Below are positions 12,828 to 23,383 of a stretch of 64,000 bases of DNA, piece by piece. The DNA is from Onchocerca lupi. Taxonomy: Eukaryota > Nematoda > Chromadorea > Rhabditida > Onchocercidae. The stretch covers positions 1-64,000 of the forward strand of contig JAOVVO010000364.1 of assembly GCA_028564675.1 (NCBI GenBank), read 5' to 3'. The notes beneath the pieces are model-generated. The model searched no databases. It was given only the letters and a program-made list of their open reading frames with translations, and was not told the DNA's origin. A program made the translations under genes and the position numbers. Position 1 is the stretch's first letter. Each line of letters starts with the position of its first letter.

Positions 12828-14004
12828 ATGGTCGATACTTCGGCAGTTGAGAAAGCAAAAAACACAAATCTTGTCTGCAACGAAAATATCGCTCATCGAA
12901 AATCACCAGAACTTTTTCCTGAGAATGTACCTGGCGCATGGGATATGAATAGAACTTTAACTGCAAGTTTTATTTATGGTTATCGCAGTCTATTAGTTGC
13001 TAACTTGTTTCCAATGAATCGACATTTCTGGACAATTCAAAGATATTGGTTTTTTCACATTTCACTGATATTAGTATGACATTGGTATATTGAAGTACTC
13101 CATATTTAGAATGACCTTTTCTAGCTACTATCACGTCTAATCTAGTTAAACAATTCGTTTCATTTTTACATTCTCAAATCTTTCATTGGCTGATATCTTG
13201 TGAGTATCTTAGGAGTGCTGATTGTAACTGGACGTTATTTGACGTTTTGCTTTATGCGGTTTTTCGATCATTATATTTGCAAGTTATTAGGATTTTTAGA
13301 TTGTTACGAAGCAACTGTCACAGTTTAGTCGTAATGAATGCTGTTTTATTTATAATATATTCTTTATCATTATATGTATGTCATATATCAGAGTGACTAT
13401 TGGACTGCATTGTTTTTTCAGACAGCAGCTGGTGATTTTAGATCAAGTCGTTTTCGAACTGAGTTAGATACACAGGATGTACGTCTTGTCAATGGTAAGG
13501 ATGTTACTGACAATATTTATTCGAAGTAACATTAGAAATACAATGTAATTTAAACATTAAATCAATTTGAGAATTAAAAAAGGATCCCTTATTTAAAAAA
13601 TTCTTTACTAGTCTCGAAAGACCAGTTATTTCGAAGGTTCACCTGCAAATTTTAAAACTGATGCAATTTGAAATGTTGTTTTGCTATCATACTGTTCCTT
13701 TAGAGCTTGGACAATTTAGTGCCGATCAGTTAATGGAATACGTAAGAAATTTGCAGAATTCCGCTTATACCTTGGGAATTGAGGAAGGTTATTTTGTTTT
13801 GTGTTTCTTTATTAATATTTAAGTTTTGTAATTTGTGTTAAATATACCTTATGATATAATTCTGCTTAAACTTAAACACTTTTAGAATTTAGCATTTGGA
13901 TGATTTGTTTAAAACTTTCGTAAATAAATACTTCAGCGAAGCAATTTTCAAAGGGGAAGTTTTTGCGGATATTCGAGAAGCGATCCGATGGGCTACAAAG
14001 ATGA
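12828..14004 (+). CDS. lin-52: LIN-52 homolog, DREAM/MuvB complex subunit, 119 residues
   Basis: Exons: 12828-12966, 13426-13494, 13704-13787, 13937-14004. The phases agree and give 119 residues; human LIN52 has about 116. LIN-52 is a core MuvB subunit that links the Rb-like pocket protein to the rest of the DREAM repressor on cell-cycle and germline genes. Visible blocks are RKSPELFPENVPG (human RASPDLWPEQLPG), ELGQFSADQLMEYVRNLQN followed by AYTLGIEE, and the C-terminal KGKFLRIFEKR. LVCNE at residues 15-19 is an LxCxE pocket-binding motif, and Ser26-Pro27 matches the DYRK1A-site serine of human LIN52. The exon 1/exon 2 junction is the least certain part, because weak donors and two CAG acceptors compete there. 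A longer open frame to 13079 is probably intron read-through. Confidence 0.88.
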
Positions 14005-15394
14005 AAAATAATAAATGCTCACTTCCTGTTGCCAATGATCTTACATATATTTATTGATAGATAATGTTTCAAACTTTTCACTTTTAAACTTCAAAGTATT
14101 TACATAAGTCTGTTTAATTAAGAAACGAATTATGAAGAATGGTTAATTATTAACTAATCTTAGTTTTAAAGAAAAAGATGTTTAGCTGTAAGCTATGTCG
14201 ATCATGTTTGTAACGTATTATGGAATGTTAACTAGAGTAGAAAGTTTTTTAATTACAGTCATATGTTAAAAAAGCGTTTATTTTTAAATAGTTCCTTTCA
14301 AATAAATTGAAATGAGATTTCATATTTTTCATGAAATTGTACATTATTGTTGGTGCTCATTACTCATTCATAAATGTAAGCATGCGTTTGCATTGTACAT
14401 CATGTATATTTAGTAATTTTCACTTGAAAAAAAAAATAAAAAGTTCATTTAGTATTGCTTAAACTCGAAAAAAAAAGTGGCGTTATCTAAGTAGCTTATA
14501 ATAAATAAATATAATTATAAAATAATAATAAATTAATAAATATAATAAATAGTCAACAAATATTAAATAGTTGCCTTTGACCCCTCCTAAATCATAAGTC
14601 TCTGTTGAGATAATTGGTTTTGGAAGTGAGAGGGCATATAAAGTATGGATCAATATTATGCGAGATTTAACAAGATATTTGATATACCTTTGTTTGGTTA
14701 TTATATATAAATGCAAGAAGAAAATGAAAATTGCATGAAGTAGGTGCCCGGGAAAATTTTGATTTTGTGTTGGTTTAAACTGAAAAGATAGTTAAATGGC
14801 TACTTGAGCTCTGATCGATGAAAGAGATGTTTTTCATCATTGAAAAGAAAATATATGAATATTTTTCATCACTTTTTAACATTAGCCGAGATTTCTATTC
14901 ATCTTTTCGGAATTTGGTCATTGCATTTCGGTCGCATTCATCAGTTTGTTATCCGTCGCAAATTATTTCAAAACTGCAGAGAATTTTGCTACCAATTCAG
15001 GTTTGTTGTTGACATGAGAGTCTTAAGTTGATGACTCTCACCTTCACTTCAATGTAAATGGGATTAATGAAATTTTTGTGAAATAAGAAGGATATCGCAG
15101 CCATAGTTTATTAAAAACTAACCAGGAATAAAAGGAAAACAAATAAGTTTAACTACTGGTCATTTTTCCTCAGTAATTTCTTAACTTTCTACCTTCCTTC
15201 ATCGCATTTTTTTCACATTTTCCTTCTTTTTCATCTTTCATTTCATTATGTTTCATTTATTAATCTTCCTGTTCTCTTGAAACCTGGCGTTTGTTTCATC
15301 TTTAACTATTTGTTGACTTTAGCAAATTAATCTCAATATTTTGAGAACTTCTTTAACGATTATTCTTCTTTCGGAATTTTCATGAATTTTAAGA
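14005..15394. other. Intergenic, no supported gene
   Basis: An AT-rich stretch downstream of lin-52, with an AT-only low-complexity run near 14500-14560. ORFs at 14818-15031 have no homology or splice support that I can see. Confidence 0.5.
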
Positions 15395-17720
15395 CAACGT
15401 ATCTCTACAAGACAATAAACTTACATTTCTGCAATACTTTTCCCATACCGGATGCTTTGGAAATGTTGCACCTGAGAATTTCAGTGGCAATTTCAAAGCG
15501 GAATGAACGATTCTTCACCTGATAGCAGTATCGCAACTATTCCGGATGGTGCAAGGGCTAAGGCTACGTCATTTTGGGATCGAATTGCTGATAGAATCAA
15601 TCTAATTAGGAATGTTTTACCAGTTCCTCCTGGCACATCTGAAAAAAAATTTCTCCAATCCCGTTATTGACAGTTTGCATTATTTGATCATAAATGTCTT
15701 TTTGTTCAAGTGTTAGCTTAGGAATATTTGATTTTGTTCACGATGCAATTTTACATCAAACGAATCAGCAGCAGATCGATTCGATGATGGCATTCCCAAT
15801 TAATTGAGAATTTTGGTCGCGATTTCTAATCACAGTCTCAATATTGCTTATATATCTTCCAGCCCGATATTGTGCGATTTCATCGATATTTAATACTGTA
15901 CTCCTATCACTTGTTTCTGGACGCACGCCAAAAACTGCCATGTCGCTGCCTTTATTCACGTATTTACAAATGTATTTGATCAGTTTAACGGAGTTACAGT
16001 ATTCCAGATTTATGTGCGCTTTGTATGTTTTTAATAGCAAAGGCGAATATGGAATAACCCACCGATTATCTACTTTGATGTCACCATTTCACATTTGTAT
16101 GGTTGCTAATTTACTGCCATCTTCTGCTGATCTTCTGTATAAAGGAATCCATCGTTTCCCATAACTGTGTTGGATAATAATGCTCGAGGATATCGCTTAG
16201 AGCATTTTCCGCTATCATGTATGGTGAATTTGGATTCAGTGTACCGCAAGGTCCATGAATCACATTTTTTGTCACAACTTCATACAAATCCTTATCGACG
16301 TCGACATCGGGTATTTCAACGCATATTAATCGATTTCGTTTGAAGTGATTTTGTCATAAAATCAGATTAGTATATGTGTGCGGCAATTCTCCCTTTTGTC
16401 ATTCTATGGACCATATCCAGCAGCGCACAGATTCAAATCATGTTTTACTATGAAATTCATCAGCGATTTCGGCTTCTGTCTGAAAATACGTGCTGTGATG
16501 TCATGCCCATCGATCGGCGATTGCTAAGGAAATAAGAGCTGTTGTATGTCGTCCCAAGCTAGATTGCATGTGAATGTAATGAATAAGTCTGAACATCTGT
16601 AGTAACGAACATACATAATTGCATCTTGAGCGTACTCATGCATATGACGTGAACTGCCTGTGTATGAAGATGGCAGAATCGTTAGTCTTCCAACTTAGTT
16701 GTATTACCGTTATTTACAACTGCATCTCTCAAATGAATGTATTCTTCGAATGGAAGCTTGGTCTGATTCAAACGAATGAATATCAAATGTTCTGTTTCGA
16801 TTTTTGCATACATATCTACGATACATTGGTGAAACAACTGACGGCATTTCAAAATGTGATTGTCTTCATTCTCTTGAATCATTAATCGGTATAATAGTTC
16901 ATTGCGCTGCATTTTTCATTTGTTTCTTCGCCACTGAATAGATTTATCATCTTAGCGTTTAAGTGATATCATCGGCACCATTCCAAAAAATGATTGGATA
17001 TTACAGAGCATCGTAGCACCGATGAGTTTCTGCAATTCTTGTCAATTGATCGTTTCTCCGGTGAAGAACAATGTCTCTAAGCTGGAATTGATCTCCGACT
17101 ATAACAACTGCCACTTCATCTATAGCTGGAGCATTGAATCTTCACACATGTTCTCCAGCAGGCGTTTCGTCAGCATGAATAAGAATCTTCTGTGTACCAG
17201 ATGGCGTTATTTCAATTGCTGTTTTGAACAAACACACCAAATTGTTTTTTTCGTAAAGAAACTGTTACAATTGGGAAACGACGGATCTTTCTATGTCGGT
17301 ATGAATTCCGCAGCGTGCATCAATTCATCATTGCTATCATCAGTGACATGCATTTGTAAGAATTTATGCTGGCCATCTGGCAACAAAGCAGGGAGCCGGC
17401 TTTATGATAAGTTTGTCCTTTCATTTTGAAAGTTGGCTTAAATTATTATGTATTTCTGCGCCGAACGATGTCATTTGGAAGCAGGAGTTGTATTTCCTGA
17501 TTTTAGATAGGAAACGCTTTGATTCGGCAAACAAAATTTTAAATGGCTCTAACGACTCTTCAAATTGAGGCAGTTTAATTTTTCCTGCGGCGCAACACAT
17601 TCCTTTCGTTTCTCAATCAAAAGAACATACTTCGGTCATAGTGTCGAGAGAACATGCAGGCTCAAACTATAATCATCAGCTGGGTTGTATTGGAATTCAG
17701 GGCGATTATAATCGCGTGAT
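15395..17720 (-). pseudogene. Decayed Helitron Rep/helicase (Helitron-like N domain plus start of Pif1-like helicase)
   Basis: Reading the minus strand from 17720 downward recovers the Helitron order. It begins with an N-terminal YNPADDY-like piece, then a block with RKYNSCFQMTSFGAEI. Next come AIDEVAVVIVGDQFQLRDI and RNDQLTRIAETHRCYDAL, then LFHQCIVDMYAKIETEHL and EEYIHLRDAV. These are followed by INLEYCNSVKLIKYICKYVN (15765-16040). The helicase start is KLTLEQKDIYDQIMQ, and the Walker A region DVPGGTGKTFLI is still intact near 15600. CNISKASGMGKVLQ near 15440 is the last clear block. Frames change several times, and stops replace expected codons, for instance where HVRRF and DALQYP are expected. 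The rest of the helicase is missing. The element was a rolling-circle transposon and cannot make protein now. Confidence 0.9.
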
Positions 17721-18222
17721 TGATGAAAACGGAGTCGTATTTGACGTTAGTCAAGAAATACTAAAGGTCAGGTGAAACGACATAATTTCAAAGGGACGAC
17801 AAACATGTTTCCCACTAAAATGCTCCAATTCACAAGATAAACGACAAAGATCGACGCAGCAAAAGCAACAGCTCGAAGTTCGAAGGGTTTCAGTTCGACA
17901 GTTCAAAGCGACACAACAGTAGCAACAATCCACTTGAAAGTATTTTTCTCCATCAGTGACAAAGGAAAGAATAACTCAGTGACCAACTTGCCTGGATGTT
18001 CTCTGATAATTGACGAATCACTTTTCATCAATCAATAAAACCTTTCTCAACAGCATTTATCTCCGCCACACGAGACAGAAAATACCTCCTCACACCGATT
18101 GCTGACCTAGCCGAATCATAATAGCAAAAATCAATCTCCAATTCAACCAAACTACAAATCAAATTACAAAATATCAGTTTTTTCCCTCAACACTAGAAAC
18201 ATGCGCTTTCTCTTTTTTTTTT
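17721..18222. other. Flank between Helitron relics
   Basis: No gene is supported. The sequence near 17830-17920 is rich in CAA/CAG-type codons on the plus strand and could be further degraded Helitron N-terminal sequence in the opposite orientation. This is not certain. Confidence 0.3.
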
Positions 18223-18438
18223 CACTCAACCAGACTGAGTTACAGCAATGTGTGTATAAAAAAACATGTGCCTGTTCGAATGCAAAGTTGTGTCGAAACT
18301 TCAGAGCAATAGATAAGGAATTTTCGATATCTAAGATTTTGAATTAATGTAGATAAGGCGCGTTTTTAAGAATTTTCGGAGGTCTAAGATTTTGAACAAA
18401 CGAACATTGACATTTGGAGCGTGGCCGGGTCCAGCTAA
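18223..18438 (+). mobile_element. Helitron 3'-terminal region, copy 2, ending CTAA
   Basis: Homologous to 12545-12731. It contains the shared ACTGAG and CGAATGCA blocks, an AATTTTCGGAGGTCTAAG-type block partly repeated at about 18313-18345 and 18370-18395, the GAACAAACGAACATT block, and the end GGGTCCAGCTAA before T. It points forward, opposite to the Rep relic at 15395-17720, so it is not the 3' end of that copy. Confidence 0.7.
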
Positions 18439-19725
18439 TTTGATATAAAATTGTACAACTAATTCAAGATCATAACGTATGATATAATTTCTTGCTTTTC
18501 AAACACTACCAAGTGAATCGAGTCTTTTAAAAGGTTTTAATACTTGGATTGATTCCAACTGCCACCAACTATCTACAAGCTCTAATGTTTTATCATTTAA
18601 TCAAAAAGTATTCACTGAATCATTAATAACAGCAATCATTTATTTCGAAATTTAGAAATGATAAGGTGCTGTCTTGATATCTGACTCGGACGAAAATGAA
18701 CAAGAATTTCATTTATAATGTTAAGAAATGATGAAAGCATCAGTGAAGGATAATGTTTCTTTTCTAAAATATTATTTTCCAGTGAAGTATCATAGATGGT
18801 ATGAAGAGAGCTGTGGTACATTACTGATAAAATGGTGAAATCATTGCTATTAAAGGATGCTTTTCTTCAATATCACAACAAACAATACTGTTTTAATAAA
18901 TACTGAAACAATTTCACGGAGAATGCGGCCAATTATGCTGAACCATCAGTTTCTTCAATTTCTTAAAGCTTTCCAATCAATTGATTGAAATAATAAAACA
19001 ATCAAATATGCTTTGTATTTTGAAGAGATCATCGAAAGGTAAATCCATACCACTCCTGAGTATCACTTAATTATTTTTGATTTAATTTGACTGATTTTTA
19101 TGTTGTTTATAAGACATATTTATTTAAATCTGGAAACGATGAATTGTTCAATGTCAAGTGAGTAATTCATGTATAGTGCAAAGAGTGCTGAAAAAAATAC
19201 AGCTATGACCTCATTTGACAACTTCTATATAGCAAACAAAATAAAAAGTTGAATTTAATACTGAATTTTCTATCAGCACTAAAAATATATCGATTATGAT
19301 AAGTTAGTCATTTGTTTTACTTAGCTTATTATTCTTTGATTTAATGCTCTTTTTTCAATTTAATTTTAAAGGTCAGCAATTATTAAGTTTTTTTCGTCAT
19401 GAAATAGTTTTAAAAATCTTCGTCATAAAGTTCAACAAAATTTTGAAAATATTTTAAAATGATATTCATTAAAGTAAAAGACTTCCAAAAAATTATTTAA
19501 AGTCTAATAAAATCATGCAGGTTGGTGGCAGTATATATATTTAATTAATAATAACTAAAATTTTGAGATAACAGAGTTAATTTTCGGATGATGATGTTAA
19601 AAACTTAAAATTGGGTAAGTTGACGCTTATAAAAAAAAGCAATTTATAAAATAGTGCAATCAAAATTATGGTCCAAAAATGCAACTTATGACAAATATAA
19701 AATATGATTTGGAAAAAAAAAGATC
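18439..19725. other. Intergenic, no supported gene
   Basis: AT-rich sequence 3' of the BTB gene. I see no coding exon, repeat family or hairpin worth naming. Confidence 0.5.
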
Positions 19726-22700
19726 TTAGTGATGACTGATGAGTGATAAAAAATGAGGTGGTAAGCCCTTCAAATGTGAAGCTAATAAAGGAATTTGACA
19801 TTGACAATCAGCTGTATGATCGTTCAATGGTACCAAACCATGCTTGCACTGATAGCATGCTTGGAGATCTTTATGATCCTTACCACTCAAATTACAATCG
19901 TATTCCCTTAAGCATCGCTCACAACCAAGCATTTTCCTGAAAAAAAAAAAAAAGAAAAAGACCGATTTAAATAAATGAAATTTCAAAAATTTGATCCTGA
20001 TTTGTGCATAGAGAGTGGATTTTAAGTATTCTTTTAATTATTATGGTATTAGGGAATTTTCCGAGAAGCGAAAAACAGGCACATTTTGATAAAAATTAAG
20101 CATACCTGCAAGGGCTAGCTTGTATGCGAACTTTTCCTTGCTCTCGCTGGCGTCCACAATTTGGACATTTAGGAACATCCACATAGAAATGATCCATGCT
20201 ATGAATAGTTTGGAAGACAGTAACCGCCTGTAACACAGGTGTTATCTTCATATATATTTATTATAACTGAAAATACATTATCAATCGATATTGCAACCGT
20301 CGACCTGATCATAAAGTGTCCGCAGTTTAGCGGCCAACAAATCAGCCAACAACCGTTCAGAAATCAAATTCCGATGTTCTTCCAAGCATCGCACCGAAGC
20401 CGTGGCAACACATGGAAGACAGGCGTCATATGTGGTTTGATCAAATTTATGCTTAAGCACCCAATTTAACCAACATAGTGCTACCATTGGAGTCTTTCTA
20501 ACCACCTGGAAATATTGGAAATGGTAAAATACATTCCAAAAGATATGTCAAAGTTGCATTCAAGACCGTATTTTAAAACAAAAAGAATTGCGCTAAATTT
20601 GGTTTACTGAAGTTAATTCAAGCACTTTCTCATTGCTTCTACTTGCAATGGATTGTTGCCACTGACCTCCAATAATGTCGTGTCAAATCATGAAACATAG
20701 TGCAACTGTTTTTATCGAAGAACGTGATGAAATAAAATTTGAAGAAATTCAAAATAAACTTGCAAAACTGCATCATTATTCAAAGGGTACAAGGATGATT
20801 GCTATATTAAAGTTTTGTTAATTTATTCCTAATGAATCCTTATTAATTAACAGTTTAATGCTTTATGTTATTTATTTTAGTTAATTGTCTAAGCAGTACA
20901 CTTAAAAAGTCTAAATTTGAATACTTACGTTATCTTGAATATATCTGGCACATTTTGCTTCCAAACTTTTAGCACGAAATCGTTTTGACAATCTCATGCA
21001 TGTCTCTAATTTGTCATCTGCAATCTCAACTACTAAAATACTTTTTTACTAAAATACTTTTTGTACATACTGTACCTAGTAGTTTTTTCCACATTTTCAA
21101 AGCACTGCACATTTGGCTGTTATAAAGGCTTCATATGTTAATGTATTCAGATATATGAATGACGTTTTATGGTCTTACAATTTTTGTGGAAAAGCATTGG
21201 TTAATCAATTTGAAATGGAATAACATTACCAAATAATTTAGATATGTTTTTCGAATGCGTTTCTTTTTTCATGTATTTTTCTTAAAATTCAGTCTAAAAT
21301 CTTGGTGTGATACCTGTGATGTCGCTAAAAATAGTACTTTGGATGATACTTTCCAAGAACCATTTGAATTGTATGGCTGGTGGAGGATGTCTAAACGATG
21401 AGACAACGATGGCAAATTCGTTGCACGAATTGTGATATGCCCCTGATTTGGGTATTGATTTGTTGGCCAAAAATAACGCTCGGAAGTAATCGCTGACATG
21501 AGAAAGTTGGTGTTTGCAAACCAGAAATTTCGTGTCCTGCAATTAGGATCACAAAATTTTGATATATAAAGTTCATGAACAGTTGAATCCATTATCAACT
21601 GATCAAAAAGTTCCAAGTAAAGTAGAAAAAGCCCTGACTAATGTCCAATGATTAAAAAGTACTTGGACAATAAGTGTGGCCGAACATTCTCCCAATTGAC
21701 ACTGCGGTGATAAATAATCCAGAGTTTCTAAGATTTGGGGGAATCTTTTGACTGGTGACCTGGAAAATTTAGAACAATTCATTAAACGGATATTTCATAT
21801 GATTTTAATCAGTTTGCCAATGACCAAAACTATAAAATTAATTATAAAAGCAGTGCGTCATTGAACAATTAATCTTTTCTAGAAATGTTGTCATAGAATC
21901 TTAGCAATATTATTCAGAATACAGCGAATAAATAATTTTACTTCGAGCGACTTTTCTTGGAAGTTTCATCGAGTGATGTTTGTGGTGTTTTCTGTGGGCT
22001 GATTGATCGAGGACGAGTAATATGTTTTTTTTTCACATTCAATTCCTTTTGTTTAACACTCGGTATTGATGTATTGGAGCGATTATTCGCTCGGCTGGAT
22101 GATGAGTCGAACGTTTCATTCTGCTTATCCATTATATCACTCTTTAAAAGAATAGAAGAAATTTTGCAACTAGGTAGAAAATAATTTTAGAATCAGTAAA
22201 AATAAATTTGAAATGATACACTTTACACTAATAAATAATCAATACCAAATCTTGCAATTATCTTGTAATTGGTTGTTTTTTTTTTTTTTTTTTTTCTGCA
22301 TTTGCAATTCAATTCCAAGTATCGTTAAAGAAATTTCTGAGAATTTGGGAATTTCCAAACTTTCGTAGAAATTGCAGAACTAACGTGAATCGGACTTGAT
22401 GGTACTGGAATAATTAATTCATTGTTAGGATGAATGAAATCCGAATGATGTGACGCGGTAGAATGGGGACTTCTCTGAATTGGATGTGCATCCCATAGAT
22501 GTCCTTCCTGTATCATTCAACATCATCAAGATAATAAGAACAGGTAGAAAACTGTTTCTGTTAACTTACGTCTATCAAATCTTTTCTGTAATTAAATTCT
22601 GGATAATCAAAAAATCAGTCATAGCTACTCTTGAGCTGACATGTGGCTTTATTATAAATTGCCTTATAAAAGCTTTGGTTTTATATCATATGCAAATTAA

Positions 22701-23383
22701 ATATAAGCCACTTGAGTGATCAAACATCTTCAAGTGACCTAACATCTTTTGCTTTCTCTTTCGGTTAAATATTCTGAGAATATTTCCCGCCATTCTTCCG
22801 TATTATACCAGCCATTATGTCACATCTCAAATTACAATAAAGGGTCGGAGAACGCTTGAAATATATCATTGACTAAAAACAAAAAGAAGTTTATCTCACA
22901 ACAGCTTTCAGCAATGTTCACTGACACCAGTAGTCTTAAACATGGAGACGGTGGGGTTGTTAATGATGTCGGGGAATGCAATGAAAGAATATCCATCGGA
23001 TTTGTGAAACCATCTTTACCGGATTGAAAATCCGGTGGATATGAGTAATAATTTGCCTAGAAATAAAAAACTTATAATACTCTTGCACTTAAAGGGCAGC
23101 TATTTCCAACGAATTAATGGAGCACATCAAAAAATCATCAATGTTCATTACTGACAGAATTTCCATTCAAACAAAATGAAATGCTTGCATGAAAGTTCTG
23201 AAATTGTTGATAATACGTCGGATGTACGAAATAATCATATGTTCTCATCGATGATCCGTAATGAGAAGAGTATTGCTGATGTTGCATCTCTTTCCACTGT
23301 TCATAATCGTTTCTATGATATTTCACCGGTGATTTCGACCGGGACCTAGTTCGATCAACTATTTTCTTGATGAAATGCGCCAT
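19726..23383 (-). CDS. BTB-BACK domain protein with C-terminal Cys-rich region, 540 residues
   Basis: Ten phase-consistent exons: 23156-23383, 22928-23056, 22385-22507, 21942-22141, 21663-21759, 21314-21536, 20929-21017, 20305-20505, 20106-20227, 19726-19936. The N-terminal 220 residues are basic and Ser/Pro/Tyr-rich (RSRSKSPVK near the start), probably disordered. A BTB/POZ fold spans about 240-333, with SATLIVQDTKFLVCKHQLSH leading into VSDYFRALF. A BACK-like helical region follows at 334-430 (MRLSKRFRAKSLEAKCARYI). The tail has CxxC pairs at 451/454, 476/479 and 498/501, plus C485, C515 and C517, suggesting zinc binding. BTB-BACK proteins often act as Cullin-3 adaptors, but I see no Kelch repeats. 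The acceptor of exon 4 (TTTTAAAG) is weak. Nothing in the sequence identifies the partner or substrate. Confidence 0.85.
22274..22296. repeat. Poly-T tract in an intron of the BTB gene
   Basis: An uninterrupted T run of about 22 bases on the plus strand. It is one of many A/T homopolymers in the window. Confidence 0.9.

Noticed and set aside
12967..13079. Extension of lin-52 exon 1 to the stop at 13079
   Set aside because: It would end the protein before the conserved LIN-52 C-terminal half; splicing at 12966 gives the right length and frame.
15485..15670. Plus-strand open frame (MNDSSPDSSIATIPDG...) after a TTTCAG acceptor, looking like a host exon
   Set aside because: The opposite strand of the same bases reads as the Helitron helicase Walker A region (GGTGKT and flanks), so the plus frame is a shadow.
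17022..17429. 135-residue plus-strand ORF
   Set aside because: Antisense to the Helitron Rep blocks (VVIVGDQFQLRDI and following); a shadow frame.
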